This document shows positions 1-10,218 of a DNA stretch of 40,470 nucleotides, in pieces. The notes under the pieces were generated by a model. That model was not told the origin of the DNA and made no database searches. It saw nothing but the letters and a program-made list of their open reading frames with translations. The translations under genes were made by a program, and so were the position numbers. Position 1 is the first letter of the stretch. Each line of letters starts with the position of its first letter. The stretch comes from Flammeovirgaceae bacterium (GTDB taxonomy: Bacteria > Bacteroidota > Bacteroidia > Cytophagales > Cyclobacteriaceae): contig JADJMA010000043.1 in the NCBI GenBank assembly GCA_016709845.1, forward strand, positions 1-40,470, given 5' to 3'.

Positions 1-1
1 C

Positions 2-27
2 GAATAATCCATATATGTGGATTATTC
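2..27. repeat. Perfect 9-bp inverted repeat past the recombinase stop
   Basis: GAATAATCC (2-10) and GGATTATTC (19-27) form a perfect inverted repeat around an 8-nt AT-rich spacer. It lies 15 bp beyond the recombinase stop codon. It could be a transcription terminator stem (no T-run is visible inside the window) or a recombinase core/attachment site. The window edge hides what follows, so the role is open. Confidence 0.5.
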
Positions 28-42
28 ACTTTATATTACCAT

Positions 43-1170
43 TCAATCTAACAAGTTTTTAATCTTATTAAAAGAGTTAGTTGCCACGTGTGTATAAATC
101 TCAGTAGTCTTTGTGAATTATGCCCAAGCAAAACCTGGATATTCCTTATATCGGTACCATTTTCCAATAAATGTGTAGCAAAGCTATGCCTTAACATATG
201 CGGACTTACCGACCGGTTAATGTTTGCCTTTTTTGCCGAATTTTTTACAATACTTTCAACGCTCGTTCCCGAATATTGCCTACCCTCCGGGCCTTCAAAC
301 AAATATTTTTTTGGTCGCCATTGCTTAAAGTAAGCTCTTAGATTATTCAATACACCTTGCGAAAGAAGCGAATAACGGTCTTTTTTGCCTTTGCCCGCAT
401 CTATCCGTATTACCATCCGACTGCTGGAAATATCGGCAATTTTTAAGTTCAGCAATTCGGCCCGTCTTAACCCTGCCGAATATAATAACTCAACAATACA
501 CCGGTGCTTGATATTGGCTGTATTTTCAATTATAGCAAACACCTCTTCCTTACTCAATACCTTTGGTAATTTATACTCCTTAAGGGGCCGCTCTATTTTC
601 ATAAAATCGGTTAGGCATGTCAAGTACAATCTCATAATAAAACTTAATAGCGTTCACCATTTGGTTTAAATACGAACTTGAGCTTCCTCTTTTTGCCAAC
701 ACCGACAAATACTCGCGTATATGCGTTTCGTCCAACTTGATTGGGCTTTCACTAAAGAAGTTCAAATATTGCTCAAAGCAGCGAACATAGGTGCGGATGG
801 TATTGTTGGAGTACTTTTTTAACTCTAACTTTTGCAAGTACTCTTTTGGGCAGCACTGATAGCCAGATTTTAAGATGCGGTTTTCCACCCAACTAATGTC
901 GCCATAGCTGCCTTCTCGCGGTTTTACAGGCTTGTTTTTAAAAAAATATCGTCCATCTATCCACGCTACACCTCTAAATGTTTCGTAAATAGTATTTAAG
1001 GTTTCATGCGAATTTTTCACAAATACAACTTGGTGCTCCTCGTTCCAGCCCACGTTAGGCAACCCTTTTATCAAAGCCTCAATAACTTTGTGTGGATAAA
1101 ATAATAAGCCAATACATTTTTCGTCTCTAATAAGGTAGTGGCGCAGGGTGATTTTAGGTAGTTTTTCCAT
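43..1170 (-). CDS. Tyrosine recombinase/integrase, two frameshifts
   Basis: Site-specific tyrosine recombinase. The start is taken at MEKLPKITLRHY (ATG at 1170), which matches the usual N-terminus of this Bacteroidota family. Residues 1-90 are the family's N-terminal extension, about 110-190 the SAM-like core-binding domain, and 195-375 the catalytic domain. Visible catalytic elements are GLRRAELL (first Arg), HMLRHSFATHLL (HxxR) and LLGHN (His). The nucleophile Tyr lies in EIYTHVATNSF, which is only readable after a shift near 105-116. Another shift near 600 separates the core-binding and catalytic halves. Read across both, the product is 375 aa, full length, and the two shifts cancel. No phage or conjugation genes accompany it. 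It is divergent from the zinc-ribbon gene. Confidence 0.88.
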
Positions 1171-1199
1171 TGGACAAAACTGAAAAAAGGATATTGGCT

Positions 1200-1240
1200 T
1201 ATCGCGATAGTATACGTATATTATACGCATATTATACGCT
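1200..1240. promoter_or_regulatory. Iteron/palindrome region between recombinase and zinc-ribbon gene
   Basis: The 71-bp divergent gap holds a 10-bp palindrome TATCGCGATA (1200-1209). Three direct 11-bp units start at 1208, 1219 and 1230 (TAGTATACGTA, TATTATACGCA, TATTATACGCT), and a second palindrome TATACGTATA lies at 1211-1220. An 11-bp period puts the units on one DNA face. On the minus strand the repeats also contain TATAAT twice. This fits an operator controlling both divergent genes, but no binding protein can be named. The last repeat ends 1 bp before the zinc-ribbon ATG. Confidence 0.5.
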
Positions 1241-1241
1241 T

Positions 1242-1635
1242 ATGAAAATTTGCCCTTCGTGTGGTGATAAGATTAAGGGGAGAAAAGACAAAATCTACTG
1301 CTCACCCAATTGCCGATCGTCAGCGCAATATGAAATCCGAACTCAAACTGAAAAATTCTTTCTTGCAGGTGGATAAACAACTGAAAACAAACCGGAAAAT
1401 TTTAAAGCGCTACAACAAAAGCGGATTTACCACTTTGCGAAAGGCAGAGCTAACTAAAGAGGGATTTAATCCAAAGTTTTTTACTCACTATTGGAAAAAC
1501 AGCAAAGGACAAGTATATCTATTTTGCTATGACTTAGGGTTTCTTGAACTTGAACAACAGGGTATAAAAAAATTACTGCTTGTAGAGTGGCAACCCTACA
1601 TGAATCGAGATCTGCAGGACACAGTATCCAGCTAA
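1242..1635 (+). CDS. Small zinc-ribbon protein, one frameshift
   Basis: About 130 aa. It opens MKICPSCGDKIKGRKDK and has a CxxC...CxxxC zinc ribbon (Cys 4, 7, 21, 25). A basic, helical middle follows, then a conserved C-terminal part with GFNPKFFTHYW, YLFCYDLGFLEL and VEWQPYM. The reading frame changes near 1365. Proteins of this build recur as hypothetical proteins in Bacteroidota. I know no established function; nucleic-acid binding is a guess from the ribbon and the basic composition. It is divergent from the recombinase and shares its iteron region. From 1636 to the next gene at 1852 I see nothing clear. Confidence 0.72.
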
Positions 1636-1851
1636 TTGTGAAACATCTCTTTAATGAAAAAGAATAACAGAAACTTTATTGAACTGAAACTATTGGGGTA
1701 GTCTATTTTTTTATCAGGCTACTCAAAACTTTCTGCGGCAGCGCGCTTCAAACATTCTTCATAGTCGAACTCATCTTTTCAATATGAATGTGGACTGGGA
1801 AATGATCATTTGCATAAAAAAACCGAAATCCATTTAGTCTTAAGATTGATG

Positions 1852-3734
1852 CTAATAAGCCCGCACCAATTTCCCATCCATATAATTGATATACGAGCGA
1901 TTGACCACACGCACTCCTCCCGGGGTTGGGTAGTTTCCTGTAAAGTACCAATCGCCTGCGTGGCCCGGTATGGCTTTATGTAAATTATCGATGGTTTGAA
2001 AAAGTACCTGTAAGTCAGCCTTCATTCCAACGGGTCGTACAATGTCTGTTATCTTTTCAGAGATTTCTTCGTAGGTAAATTGATCGTACAACCGCTTTAC
2101 ATAGTTGGTGGGTATCGAATCTTGTTCTGCCTGACGGCATTGCTCATATACCTCTCCCAATAAATAATCTTTCCCTTGTTCTTTAATGAGTTGTATTACT
2201 GCCCGGAAGGCAACAAAATCACCCATTTTACTCATATCAATACCATAGCAATCCGGAAAACGGATCTGCGGAGCCGAGGATACGACCACCACTTTTTTCG
2301 GCTCGAGACGATCAAGCATTTTAAGAATACTTTTCTCTAACGTGGTGCCACGAACAATCGAATCGTCTATGACTACCAGCGTATCTTTTCCTTTATTCAC
2401 AACTTCATACGTGGTGTCGTATACGTGGGCTACCATATCATCCCGATGAATGTCATCGGTGATAAACGTACGCAGCTTCACATCTTTGATTACAATCTTC
2501 TCAATCCGTGGCCGAAACGACAAGATATCATCAAGCGAATCCACCGTAGGCTTGGCATCAATGATAATATCTTTTTGTTTGCTGATCAGGTAATCTTCAA
2601 TCCCCGACATCATACCCATAAACGCTGTTTCGGCTGTATTGGGGATATACGAGAAGATGGTATTCTTTAAATCGAAATTGATGGACTTAAGTACTTGTGG
2701 CACGAGCAATCTTCCAAGTTGTTTCCGTTCCTTGTAGATTTCAGGATCACTACCGCGTGAAAAATAAATCCGCTCGAAACTACAGGACTTTTTTTCAAAC
2801 TCTTTTATAATTTCCTGTTGCTGAAACTCTCCATTTTTGTTAATGATCAGAGCATGGCCAGGCCGTATTTCCTTTATCTGAGAATAATTTACATTGAATG
2901 CAGTTTTGATGGCTGGCTTCTCAGAAGCGACTACCACCACCTCTTCATCGGCATAGTAATAAGCAGGTCTGATCCCTGAAGGGTCGCGCACCACAAAAGA
3001 AGAACCTGAACCGGTGAGGCCGGCCATGGTGTAGCCGCCATCAAAATCTTTACAGGCTCGTCTCAGTACCCGACCTAAGTCGAGTTCATTTTCAATGATG
3101 TCTGATACTTCTCTATTGCTATAATCGTCCTTATACTTTTCAAATAAACTTTGTACTTCCAAATCCAGGAAGTGCCCAATTTTTTCCATTACCGTAACAG
3201 TGTCCACTTTGTCTTTTGGGTGCTGACCTAAACCAACCAGCACATCAAACAACTCATCCACGTTGGTCATGTTAAAGTTTCCCGCCATTACCAGATTTCG
3301 GCTGCGCCAGTTATTCTGTCGCAAGAAAGGATGCACGTTTTCTATACTGTTGATGCCGTGCGTGCCATAGCGCAAATGGCCAAGCCACAGTTCGCCACTA
3401 AAAGCCACATTCTCCTTCAGCCAGTTTTCGTCTTTGATTTTTCTTTCCCAACTTTCTGAGCCTTGATATATTTTTTTCCAATTTTTTTGAAGAGATGTGC
3501 TACAGGTTGACTCTTTACAGACCGATAGCGACTAAAGAAACGATATCCGGGTTTTTGATCTATTTTAATATTTGCAATACCGGCACCATCCTGCCCACGA
3601 TTGTGTTGTTTTTCCATAAGAATGTACATCTTATTAATGGCGAACGTGGGGCCATATTTATCGATGTAAAAGGAAAGTGGTTTGCGCAAGCGAATGAGGG
3701 CTATGCCGCATTCATGAAGGATGGAATCACTCAT
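1852..3734 (-). CDS. purF: Amidophosphoribosyltransferase, one frameshift
   Basis: Catalyses the first committed step of purine synthesis: PRPP plus glutamine gives phosphoribosylamine. About 627 aa. The N-terminal class II glutamine amidotransferase domain starts MSDSILHECGIAL, with the candidate nucleophile Cys9 after a short leader that may be removed. Further Ntn motifs are HNRGQDGAG and HLRYGTHG. The phosphoribosyltransferase domain has the PRPP loop VVIDDSIVRGTT, followed by a long C-terminal part. One indel near 3420-3440 joins the halves through NWLKENVAFSGE. The gene lies 59 bp downstream of nuoN on the same strand; the gap contains a weak GCTAC...GTAGC hairpin, so read-through from the nuo operon is possible but unproven. 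Confidence 0.95.
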
Positions 3735-3793
3735 AAATTTGAAATTTCAGTTCGCCCGCTACTTGCCTGTATAATTTGGATATCAGGTAGCTA

Positions 3794-5172
3794 TTAAAGT
3801 ACAAAGGTAATCCGATTAATCCATCCCATCAAACCACCAGGCTGTAAGAAGAGATAGATTAGAGTGACAACCAAAATGCCGTGTAAAAGATTTCTTGCCA
3901 CAGAATTTTTTATAGTCCCTGCTGGTTGTGCCGATTCCTTCATAAAAAGGAAGTAGGGTATTTTGAGATAGAAAAAGAGAGAAATAACCGTATTCATCAG
4001 CCCAATAATAAAAAGAGCCAATAAAATCGTGCTTTGAGTTTCCTGATAAGTAGACCAAAGTGAACTGAAAATCAGAAGTTTAGCTGTAAACCCTGCGGTT
4101 GGTGGCAGCCCGGTAAGGGCAATCATGCTTATTAAAATCGCGAATGCCGGAAAGAATGACAACCTGCCCAATCCTGAAAATGCAGTTACGGAATTAATTT
4201 CGATTGACTCTTCATATTGATGAAGAACAGAGAAAGCGAGGAAGTTCATCAATAAAAAAACAGTGGAATAGAATAGCATAAAATGTAAGCCTTCCATGCC
4301 TAACACCGCCACCCCAATTAGCAAGAAGCCAGCCTGGGCCACGGACGAATAGGCAAGCATTCGTTTTGGATTCGTTTGGGCTAACGCGGATAAATTTCCA
4401 ATCAGTATAGAGATAATTGATATAACAGCAATGATCGCTTGCCAGGGAAACCCTGACTGGCCGAAAAGTTGAATAGCCAGAACGAATTTTGCTAAAATGG
4501 TTAACCCGGCTAGGAAATCCCGCAAGGGTAAGTAATGATGCAATAAGTAACAGTGGTGATTTAATTTCGATGAGTGCATTTAAAAATTGATCGGACGAAA
4601 AATCAAGGGTACCACTTAACCCATAAATCAAGGACATACCATAAATCATGCAGGCCGTAGCCACCGTGCCGAAGAGAAAATACTTCATGCTTCCTTCCGC
4701 ACTTTTTTTATCAAAGCCAAAGCCGGCCAGCATATAAGAACTAAGCGAAACTAATTCCAGCGACAATAAAACCATGACAAAGTTCATGCTGCCAGCCAAC
4801 AAGCATGAGCCTAGGACAATGGCATCGAGTAATACAATGAATTCGGATGCGGTGTCATCTTTTCTTTTTGTTGAAATGAGGATTGTTAAAATTCCGCCAC
4901 CCAGAAACAACAGTTTAAAAAAAAGCCGAGAAGTCGTCAAGCCGCATCATACCTCCAAAAAGAGCTACGGGTTGCTTTGGCCAGGTTTGGATAATAATTA
5001 CGATCGCTATCAAATACGTAATCACAGCAAGGGTGTGAAGAATGGCTTGCTTATTTTTTTTGAGAATTAAACCAAGCACCAGCGTTATTACTAAGGATGC
5101 GATCAGGATCAGTTCGGGTAACAAATGCGTTACACTTTCAGCGATGGATAGTAATTGATCCTTCAGCTCCAT
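3794..5172 (-). CDS. nuoN: NADH-quinone oxidoreductase subunit N, frameshifted and internally deleted
   Basis: Membrane proton-pumping subunit of complex I, antiporter-like. The start MELKDQLLSIAES (ATG 5172) is 6 bp after the nuoM stop. A frameshift near 4925 joins LDDFSAFF to KLLFLGGG. At about 4515 the frame changes again, directly from LLTLAGF to LAGLTILAKF. The roughly 33 residues normally between these blocks (the KxxxxPFHxWxPDVYxGAP stretch of a channel half) are not present in any frame. The C-terminal helices are otherwise normal (NPKRMLAYSSVAQAGF, LTGLPPTAGFTAK). The deletion may be real or an assembly collapse. Confidence 0.9.
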
Positions 5173-5178
5173 GGCAGC

Positions 5179-6774
5179 TTAAGGGGTAATAAAATTTTCA
5201 AAAGAGAACCAAGTTCCGATAAAGTCGGTGGCGAAGGGATTAATATAATTGAGCAGCAGTTGTGGAAACACGCCAAAGATTACTGCAGCCACGGCCAGGG
5301 GCAACAGCATGGAGTATTCTCTCCGGTCAATATCCGATAATTCTATTAATGAATTTCTTACTGCATATTTTCCATAAAACATGCGTTGGATAGTCCACAA
5401 ATAATACCCCGCACCCAACAGTAAACCAAGTGTAGCGGTGATGGCCATCCATGTTGGCACCAGTCCATTAATTTCCTGAGATCGGAAAGCTCCGAAGAAA
5501 ATCATCACTTCGCCCATAAAGCCCGATAAACCAGGCAGACCCATCGATGCAAAAAAAGCAATCAATACAAAACCCGTATACGATTTCATTTTGCTGGCAA
5601 GGCCGGAATAATTTTCTATCAGGCGGTCGTTCGTGCGATCGTATAATACACCGGCAAGTAAGAATAGCATGGCTGAAATAATTCCATGACTTACCATTTG
5701 GTAAATCGCTCCGGTAACACCTTCAACAGTTGCCGAGGCAATGCCTAACAAAACAAAACCCATGTGCGATACCGAAGAATAAGCAATAAGTCTCTTTAAA
5801 TCTTTTGATGCCAGCGCATTCAACGCGCCATAAATAATTGACACGAGACCGATCAAGCCCACCAGCCATCCAAAGTATATAGCACCATCGGGAAAAATAG
5901 GATAGGCAAAACGCAATAATCCGTAGCCTCCAAATTTTAAAAGTAATGCAGCCAGAATTACCGAGATTGGTGTTGGCGCCTCCACGTGTGCATCCGGGAG
6001 CCATGTGTGAAAAGGTACCGCGGGCAGCTTTATCATGAACCCAATAAATAATAAAAGGAAAGCCCAAAACCGAAGAGGATAAGATCCCAGTTGAGAGGAA
6101 GAATCAATTGCCAAAACACTTCCGGGTATCAGGTTGCTGGCATGCTGCATGTGAAGAACATTGAATGTATGAACGAAGCGTTCACCCGATTCAGGGGTTT
6201 TAACAGACAGATAAAGTCCGATCATTACGATCAGAATAAAAATGGATCCTAACAGCGTGTAAAGAAAAAATTTAATCGAAGCATATTCTCTTTTCGGTCC
6301 ACCCCAAATCCCGATAAGGAAATACATGGGGATCAACATGAATTCAAAGAATACATAAAAGAGTAGAAAGTCGAGCGCACAAAAACTTCCCAGAATGGCT
6401 GCGTTAAGAATCAATAATAAAATAAAATAACCTTTATGACTCTTATCAATGGTCCATGATGAAACGGTGGCTATTAACATGATGAAAACCGAAAGGGCTA
6501 CGAGCGGAAAGCTTAAGCCATCAAGAGCGACAAAATATTCGGCCTGTAAGGTTCCCCACGAACCTAATTCTATCGAGATCCACGGAAGTTTTTCAATGAA
6601 TTGATAACTCTCATTAAACGAGTAGTGATTGAAAATCAAGAACAAAATGGCGACCTGAATAATATTGATAGCCAGTGTTAACACCCTGAAACTATGGGTA
6701 AGCCGTGCGGGAATAAAGAGTGCCAGCAAGGCGCCTAAGAGGGGAGAAAAGATCAGGTAGGAAAGCAGATGCAT
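5179..6774 (-). CDS. nuoM: NADH-quinone oxidoreductase subunit M
   Basis: Antiporter-like membrane subunit of complex I, intact at 531 aa. The start MHLLSYLIF (ATG 6774) shares its A with the nuoL stop (TGATG), the usual translational coupling in this operon. Diagnostic parts are LDFLLFYVFFEFMLIPMY with the membrane Glu, and KLPAVPFHTWLPDAHVEAP with the channel Lys and the HxWLPDAHxxAPT motif. ALASKDLKRLIAYSSVSHMG and GLPGLSGFMGE follow. About 14 transmembrane helices are expected from the hydrophobic pattern. This is one of the few long genes here without a frameshift, and it serves as a reference for the neighbouring broken nuoL and nuoN. Confidence 0.97.
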   Translation of the reverse strand: MHLLSYLIFSPLLGALLALFIPARLTHSFRVLTLAINIIQVAILFLIFNHYSFNESYQFIEKLPWISIELGSWGTLQAEYFVALDGLSFPLVALSVFIMLIATVSSWTIDKSHKGYFILLLILNAAILGSFCALDFLLFYVFFEFMLIPMYFLIGIWGGPKREYASIKFFLYTLLGSIFILIVMIGLYLSVKTPESGERFVHTFNVLHMQHASNLIPGSVLAIDSSSQLGSYPLRFWAFLLLFIGFMIKLPAVPFHTWLPDAHVEAPTPISVILAALLLKFGGYGLLRFAYPIFPDGAIYFGWLVGLIGLVSIIYGALNALASKDLKRLIAYSSVSHMGFVLLGIASATVEGVTGAIYQMVSHGIISAMLFLLAGVLYDRTNDRLIENYSGLASKMKSYTGFVLIAFFASMGLPGLSGFMGEVMIFFGAFRSQEINGLVPTWMAITATLGLLLGAGYYLWTIQRMFYGKYAVRNSLIELSDIDRREYSMLLPLAVAAVIFGVFPQLLLNYINPFATDFIGTWFSFENFITP

Positions 6775-8701
6775 CAGTATAAAATCCAAACTATAAAAAT
6801 AACAAGCCCAGCCGTGGCCCACAGCAAGTATGATTGAATTTTTCCATTAACCATAGAGCGGGTTATAGCACCAAAACCCCGCGTACTATACGAAACTCCG
6901 CTTACAACACCATCAACGAGCCTGGAATCCGACCAGGATACCATGTGCGCAAAGGCAACCTGAAGGTAAGCAACTCCATGAATGAATTTATCAATCCACT
7001 TTTTGTCGAACATTAGCGCACGGTTTGATAGAAACAAAGTGAATTTGATAAAATAACTATTTATACTATCGAGAAAAGGTGTGGCACAAAGGTAGGCTGC
7101 AAAGTAGTGAGTTGTCTTTTTCGAAACATATAAAATCCAACAAGCAGAGCCGTCATGATAAGTGCTAAAGAAAGGATAAAGACAGATCCATGTGCGTTGC
7201 TGGCGATGGGAAGTACTTTGCTGATTACCGAAGTGAGCTGCCATGACGCTGGAGCAAATAGAAAAGTGGTTGCCCCTAAGGCCAGGATTAGAACAGGCAC
7301 ACGCATAATAATCGGTACTTCTACCAGATTATTCTCGTGCTTAGGCTTACTGTAGAAAATATACCATACTAATCGGAAAGCATAAAGCGGTGTAAGAAAT
7401 ATCGTTAGCCAGGCACCAGATAAAATCAACCATTTCCATGAAAAATAGAGCCAGCCCAAATTGCCATATCTGATAAAATCAATTCTTTAGATAAGAAACC
7501 CGTAGTGAGTGGTAAACCTGCCAATGCTCCGGCACAAATAATAAATGCTATAAAAGTGACAGGCATTTTTTTGCGTAACCCTCCGAGATTGCGAATGTCT
7601 TGCACATCAAAATTATCAGAGGCATGCGGGTGCGCCTGATGCATGGCATGAATAATAGAGCCGGCACCCAAAAATAAACCAGCTTTAAAGAATGCGTGAT
7701 GTAATAAGTGAAGAAAGCCACTATCGGCTGCGCCTGAACCCATAGCCATAATCATAAAACCCAATTGCGAAATTGTGGAATAAGCAAGAATTCTTTTTAT
7801 ATCAAATTGAGCAAGCGCACTGAAGGCACCGGTTACGGTTGTCAATGCGCCAATGATGGAGACCAAGACAAGACAATCCGCAGTAAAAACAGGTTCAATT
7901 CTTATCAATAAGAATACACCGGCTGCTACCATAGTTGCCGCGTGGATTAATGCTGATACAGGCGTGGGGCCTTCCATCGCATCAGGCAACCAATTGAAAA
8001 ATGGAAACTGAGCAGACTTGGCAAGTACGCCTATGAAAATACAAATGCCAGCAATGGTTAACCAAGGCGAATTGATTTGGGTTAGCGATGTTATTTCAAG
8101 ACTATCGGCAATTGACCAAAAAATCATAAGGCCAATGAGAAAGCCGAGATCGCCAATCTTATTGATGACAAAAGCTTTTGTTGCTGCTTTGGCAGCTTTT
8201 GGTTTTCGTACCAATGGCCAATCAGTCGATAGGAGCTAAATCCAACAAGCTCCCAAAAACAGAAGGTTAATAACAAGTTGCTGCTCATCACCAATCCCAG
8301 CATGGCAAATGTGAATAACCCAAGCTGACTGAAGTAACGGACAAGGCCTTTGTCATCGGCCATATATACCCAATGGAATAAACATGAACCAGCAGCGAGA
8401 TCAAGGACACAACGCCAACCATACTAAGCGATGTTGGGTCCAACAGAAAGCCAATCGTGATGATTTTGTTGTTAAGGGTAAACCAATCGACAGTAAAAAT
8501 TTTAACAACAGTTAAATCACTCTGAAAAATTAAGAGTATGGAAATTATAAAAGTGATTAACATTAGTAAGCTACTTAACAGCGGAGCAAGCCAGGCAACC
8601 TTATCTTTAATAAAAAAAACAAGACATGCCGATAGCAACGGCAAACTGAGTGTGAGCAGTGCCAATAGAAAGGGAGAGGAAAGAAAGGATGCTTCTGTCA
8701 A
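6774..8701 (-). CDS. nuoL: NADH-quinone oxidoreductase subunit L, four frameshifts
   Basis: Distal proton-pumping subunit of complex I. About 642 aa when read across shifts near 8370, 8215, 7450 and 7110. The N-terminus is MTEASFLSSPFLLALLTL. The core includes FCFWELVGFSSY, KSAQFPFFNWLPDAMEGPTP, FDIKRILAYSTISQLGFM, HHAFFKAGLFLGAGS and GLPLTTGFLSKE. The C-terminal part (VSYSTRGFGAITRSM to the final hydrophobic helix) corresponds to the long amphipathic helix and last TM helix of the family. The start ATG overlaps the nuoK stop by 4 bp. Every block is present and conserved, so the shifts look like base-call errors, not decay. Confidence 0.94.
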
Positions 8702-9006
8702 AACTTTTCTTTTAGTTCATTGATTTGATCAGGAACGGACGTATGATAATAGTGATAGGTTTTTAAAATGATGGCAATTCCAACTGCGGCTTCGCAAACC
8801 GCCACTAAAATGATAAACAGTGCGAACAGTTGACCATCCAGGTTTTGCTTTTGATAATTGAAGACTACGAGGTTAAGATTGGCGGCATTCAACATCAGTT
8901 CAATCCCGATTAGAATCATGATCGCATTTTGCTTGGTAAACGTAATCAGCAAACCTGAACAGAACAAAAAGGTGGCGAGATAGAAGAGAAGATCGGATTT
9001 AACCAT
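8698..9006 (-). CDS. nuoK: NADH-quinone oxidoreductase subunit K
   Basis: Small three-helix membrane subunit of complex I, 102 aa. The start is taken at MVKSDLLFYLATFLF (ATG 9006), which gives the usual family length; an upstream extension in frame has no family similarity. It contains the hallmark NAIMILIGIELMLNAANLNL with the membrane Glu, and VAVCEAAVGIAI with the second conserved Glu. The start overlaps the nuoJ end by 8 bp and the stop overlaps the nuoL start by 4 bp, so nuoJ-K-L are tightly coupled. Confidence 0.96.
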   Translation of the reverse strand: MVKSDLLFYLATFLFCSGLLITFTKQNAIMILIGIELMLNAANLNLVVFNYQKQNLDGQLFALFIILVAVCEAAVGIAIILKTYHYYHTSVPDQINELKEKF

Positions 9007-9502
9007 GTGTATTTTTTTTGAATGAGGAAGCGGTAAGCGCAGCGCCAACCAGACAAACTAATAACAGGATTCCACTTAATTCGAAAGGGGCAACATACGT
9101 ACTCATAAGTTCTGTGCCAACTTGCTTGATGTGAGTTTCTGCTGCAATCGCTGATGCACTTTCAAAGATCACCCGATTATAACTGTAAATTATCAGCGCG
9201 CACAAACTCAGGGAAATAGAAATTCCGCCAATCCAGTTTTGTGAGTTGACGTAAAGAGGCTTCCCAGAAATTCTATTGGTAAGCATAATGCCGAAGATTA
9301 TAAGTACCATAACACCTCCTACATAAATTAAGAGTTGTGTAATGGCAAGAAATTCTGCATTGAGTAACGCGTAGATACCGGCCAGAGAAATTAAACAAAC
9401 CAGTAACGCAAGGGCAGCATAAAATACGTTACGATTCAGGATGATAATTAAAACAGATCCAAGGGATGCGCATATAAATAGGTATAGTACAAACTCTTGC
9501 AC
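8999..9502 (-). CDS. nuoJ: NADH-quinone oxidoreductase subunit J
   Basis: Membrane subunit of complex I next to the quinone-chamber end, 167 aa with about five TM helices. It begins with GTG (9502), two bases after the nuoI stop. Family marks are NVFYAALALLVCLISLAGIYALL and the pi-bulge helix region QLLIYVGGVMVLIIFGIML. The last helix is LSGILLLVCLVGAALTA. The frame is intact. The 3' end overlaps nuoK by 8 bp. Confidence 0.95.
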   Translation of the reverse strand: MQEFVLYLFICASLGSVLIIILNRNVFYAALALLVCLISLAGIYALLNAEFLAITQLLIYVGGVMVLIIFGIMLTNRISGKPLYVNSQNWIGGISISLSLCALIIYSYNRVIFESASAIAAETHIKQVGTELMSTYVAPFELSGILLLVCLVGAALTASSFKKNTHG

Positions 9503-9504
9503 AG

Positions 9505-10176
9505 CTATTCGGGTTTTGAAGGTGAAGGTGAAGGTGTGGGTGTAGGTAGTTTGATCCGAGGTTTAAATACTGGCTTGGCACTTATACCAGTTGCATTCGC
9601 TGGCGGGATAGCAGAGGTTTTGGCTGCCTGGTGTTCCTCCCATTCTTTTCTGCGAAATTCAATTTCTTCTATCGTCATATCACCAAATCCAAAATTATGT
9701 TTAGTGATGTCAAACACGGAGAAGTCATATTCTTTCGTCATGGTAAGACTTTCGGTAGGGCATACGGTGGTGCATAAGCCACAGAAGCAACACTTGGCCA
9801 TGTCAATATCAAACTTGGCAGCATAAATCCGCTTAGGTGTGCCATCCGAAGTTTTTCCGAACTCTTCTGCTGATCGTATTGGTTCAATTTCAATACAATC
9901 GACCGGACAGATCTTGGCACATTTGTCACAAACAATACAATCCTCAATTTCATTATGCAACTTATAACGGCCATTGTCTGGCACAGGAATAGTTTCATGG
10001 GGATATTGTACCGTGGCGATGCCGTTTTGCTTCTCAAAGTAACCTGATTTCTGAATGGAGATTTGATTTCTGCTTTTTCTAGCCCTTACCAGATGGGTAA
10101 ATGTAAGTGCTAGACCCCGTGTTAATGTTTGTAACGCGTAGGTAAAGGAGGACCAATATGATGATTTCTTCTCCAT
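9505..10176 (-). CDS. nuoI: NADH-quinone oxidoreductase subunit I, 2x[4Fe-4S]
   Basis: Peripheral-arm ferredoxin subunit carrying electrons through clusters N6a/N6b, 223 aa. The two cluster motifs are CIVCDKCAKICP and CCFCGLCTTVCP. An amphipathic N-terminus (SSFTYALQTLTRGLALTF) would lie on the membrane. The C-terminus after EWEEHQAAKT is a low-complexity tail of about 45 residues rich in Pro, Thr and Ser, encoded by short hexamer-like repeats (GGTGAA-type on the plus strand, about 9515-9550). I do not expect that tail in typical NuoI. The gene is separated from nuoH by the histidine kinase gene, whose stop lies 42 bp upstream. Confidence 0.96.
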   Translation of the reverse strand: MEKKSSYWSSFTYALQTLTRGLALTFTHLVRARKSRNQISIQKSGYFEKQNGIATVQYPHETIPVPDNGRYKLHNEIEDCIVCDKCAKICPVDCIEIEPIRSAEEFGKTSDGTPKRIYAAKFDIDMAKCCFCGLCTTVCPTESLTMTKEYDFSVFDITKHNFGFGDMTIEEIEFRRKEWEEHQAAKTSAIPPANATGISAKPVFKPRIKLPTPTPSPSPSKPE

Positions 10177-10218
10177 GACGAGTAAGCAAAAATAGGAGGA
10201 AAATGGATAAAGGCTGTA

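Noticed and set aside
590..610. Programmed frameshift in the recombinase
   Set aside because: No slippery heptamer or stimulating structure is evident, and similar breaks occur in most other genes of the window.
43..1635. Integrated prophage, integron or conjugative element at the left end
   Set aside because: Only the recombinase and a small zinc-ribbon gene are seen; no structural, transfer or cassette genes follow, and housekeeping genes start at 1852.
1685..1730. Hairpin GTAGTC...GGCTAC downstream of the zinc-ribbon gene as a terminator
   Set aside because: The stem is only 6 bp with a G-T pair, and the T-run lies in the loop and not after the stem.
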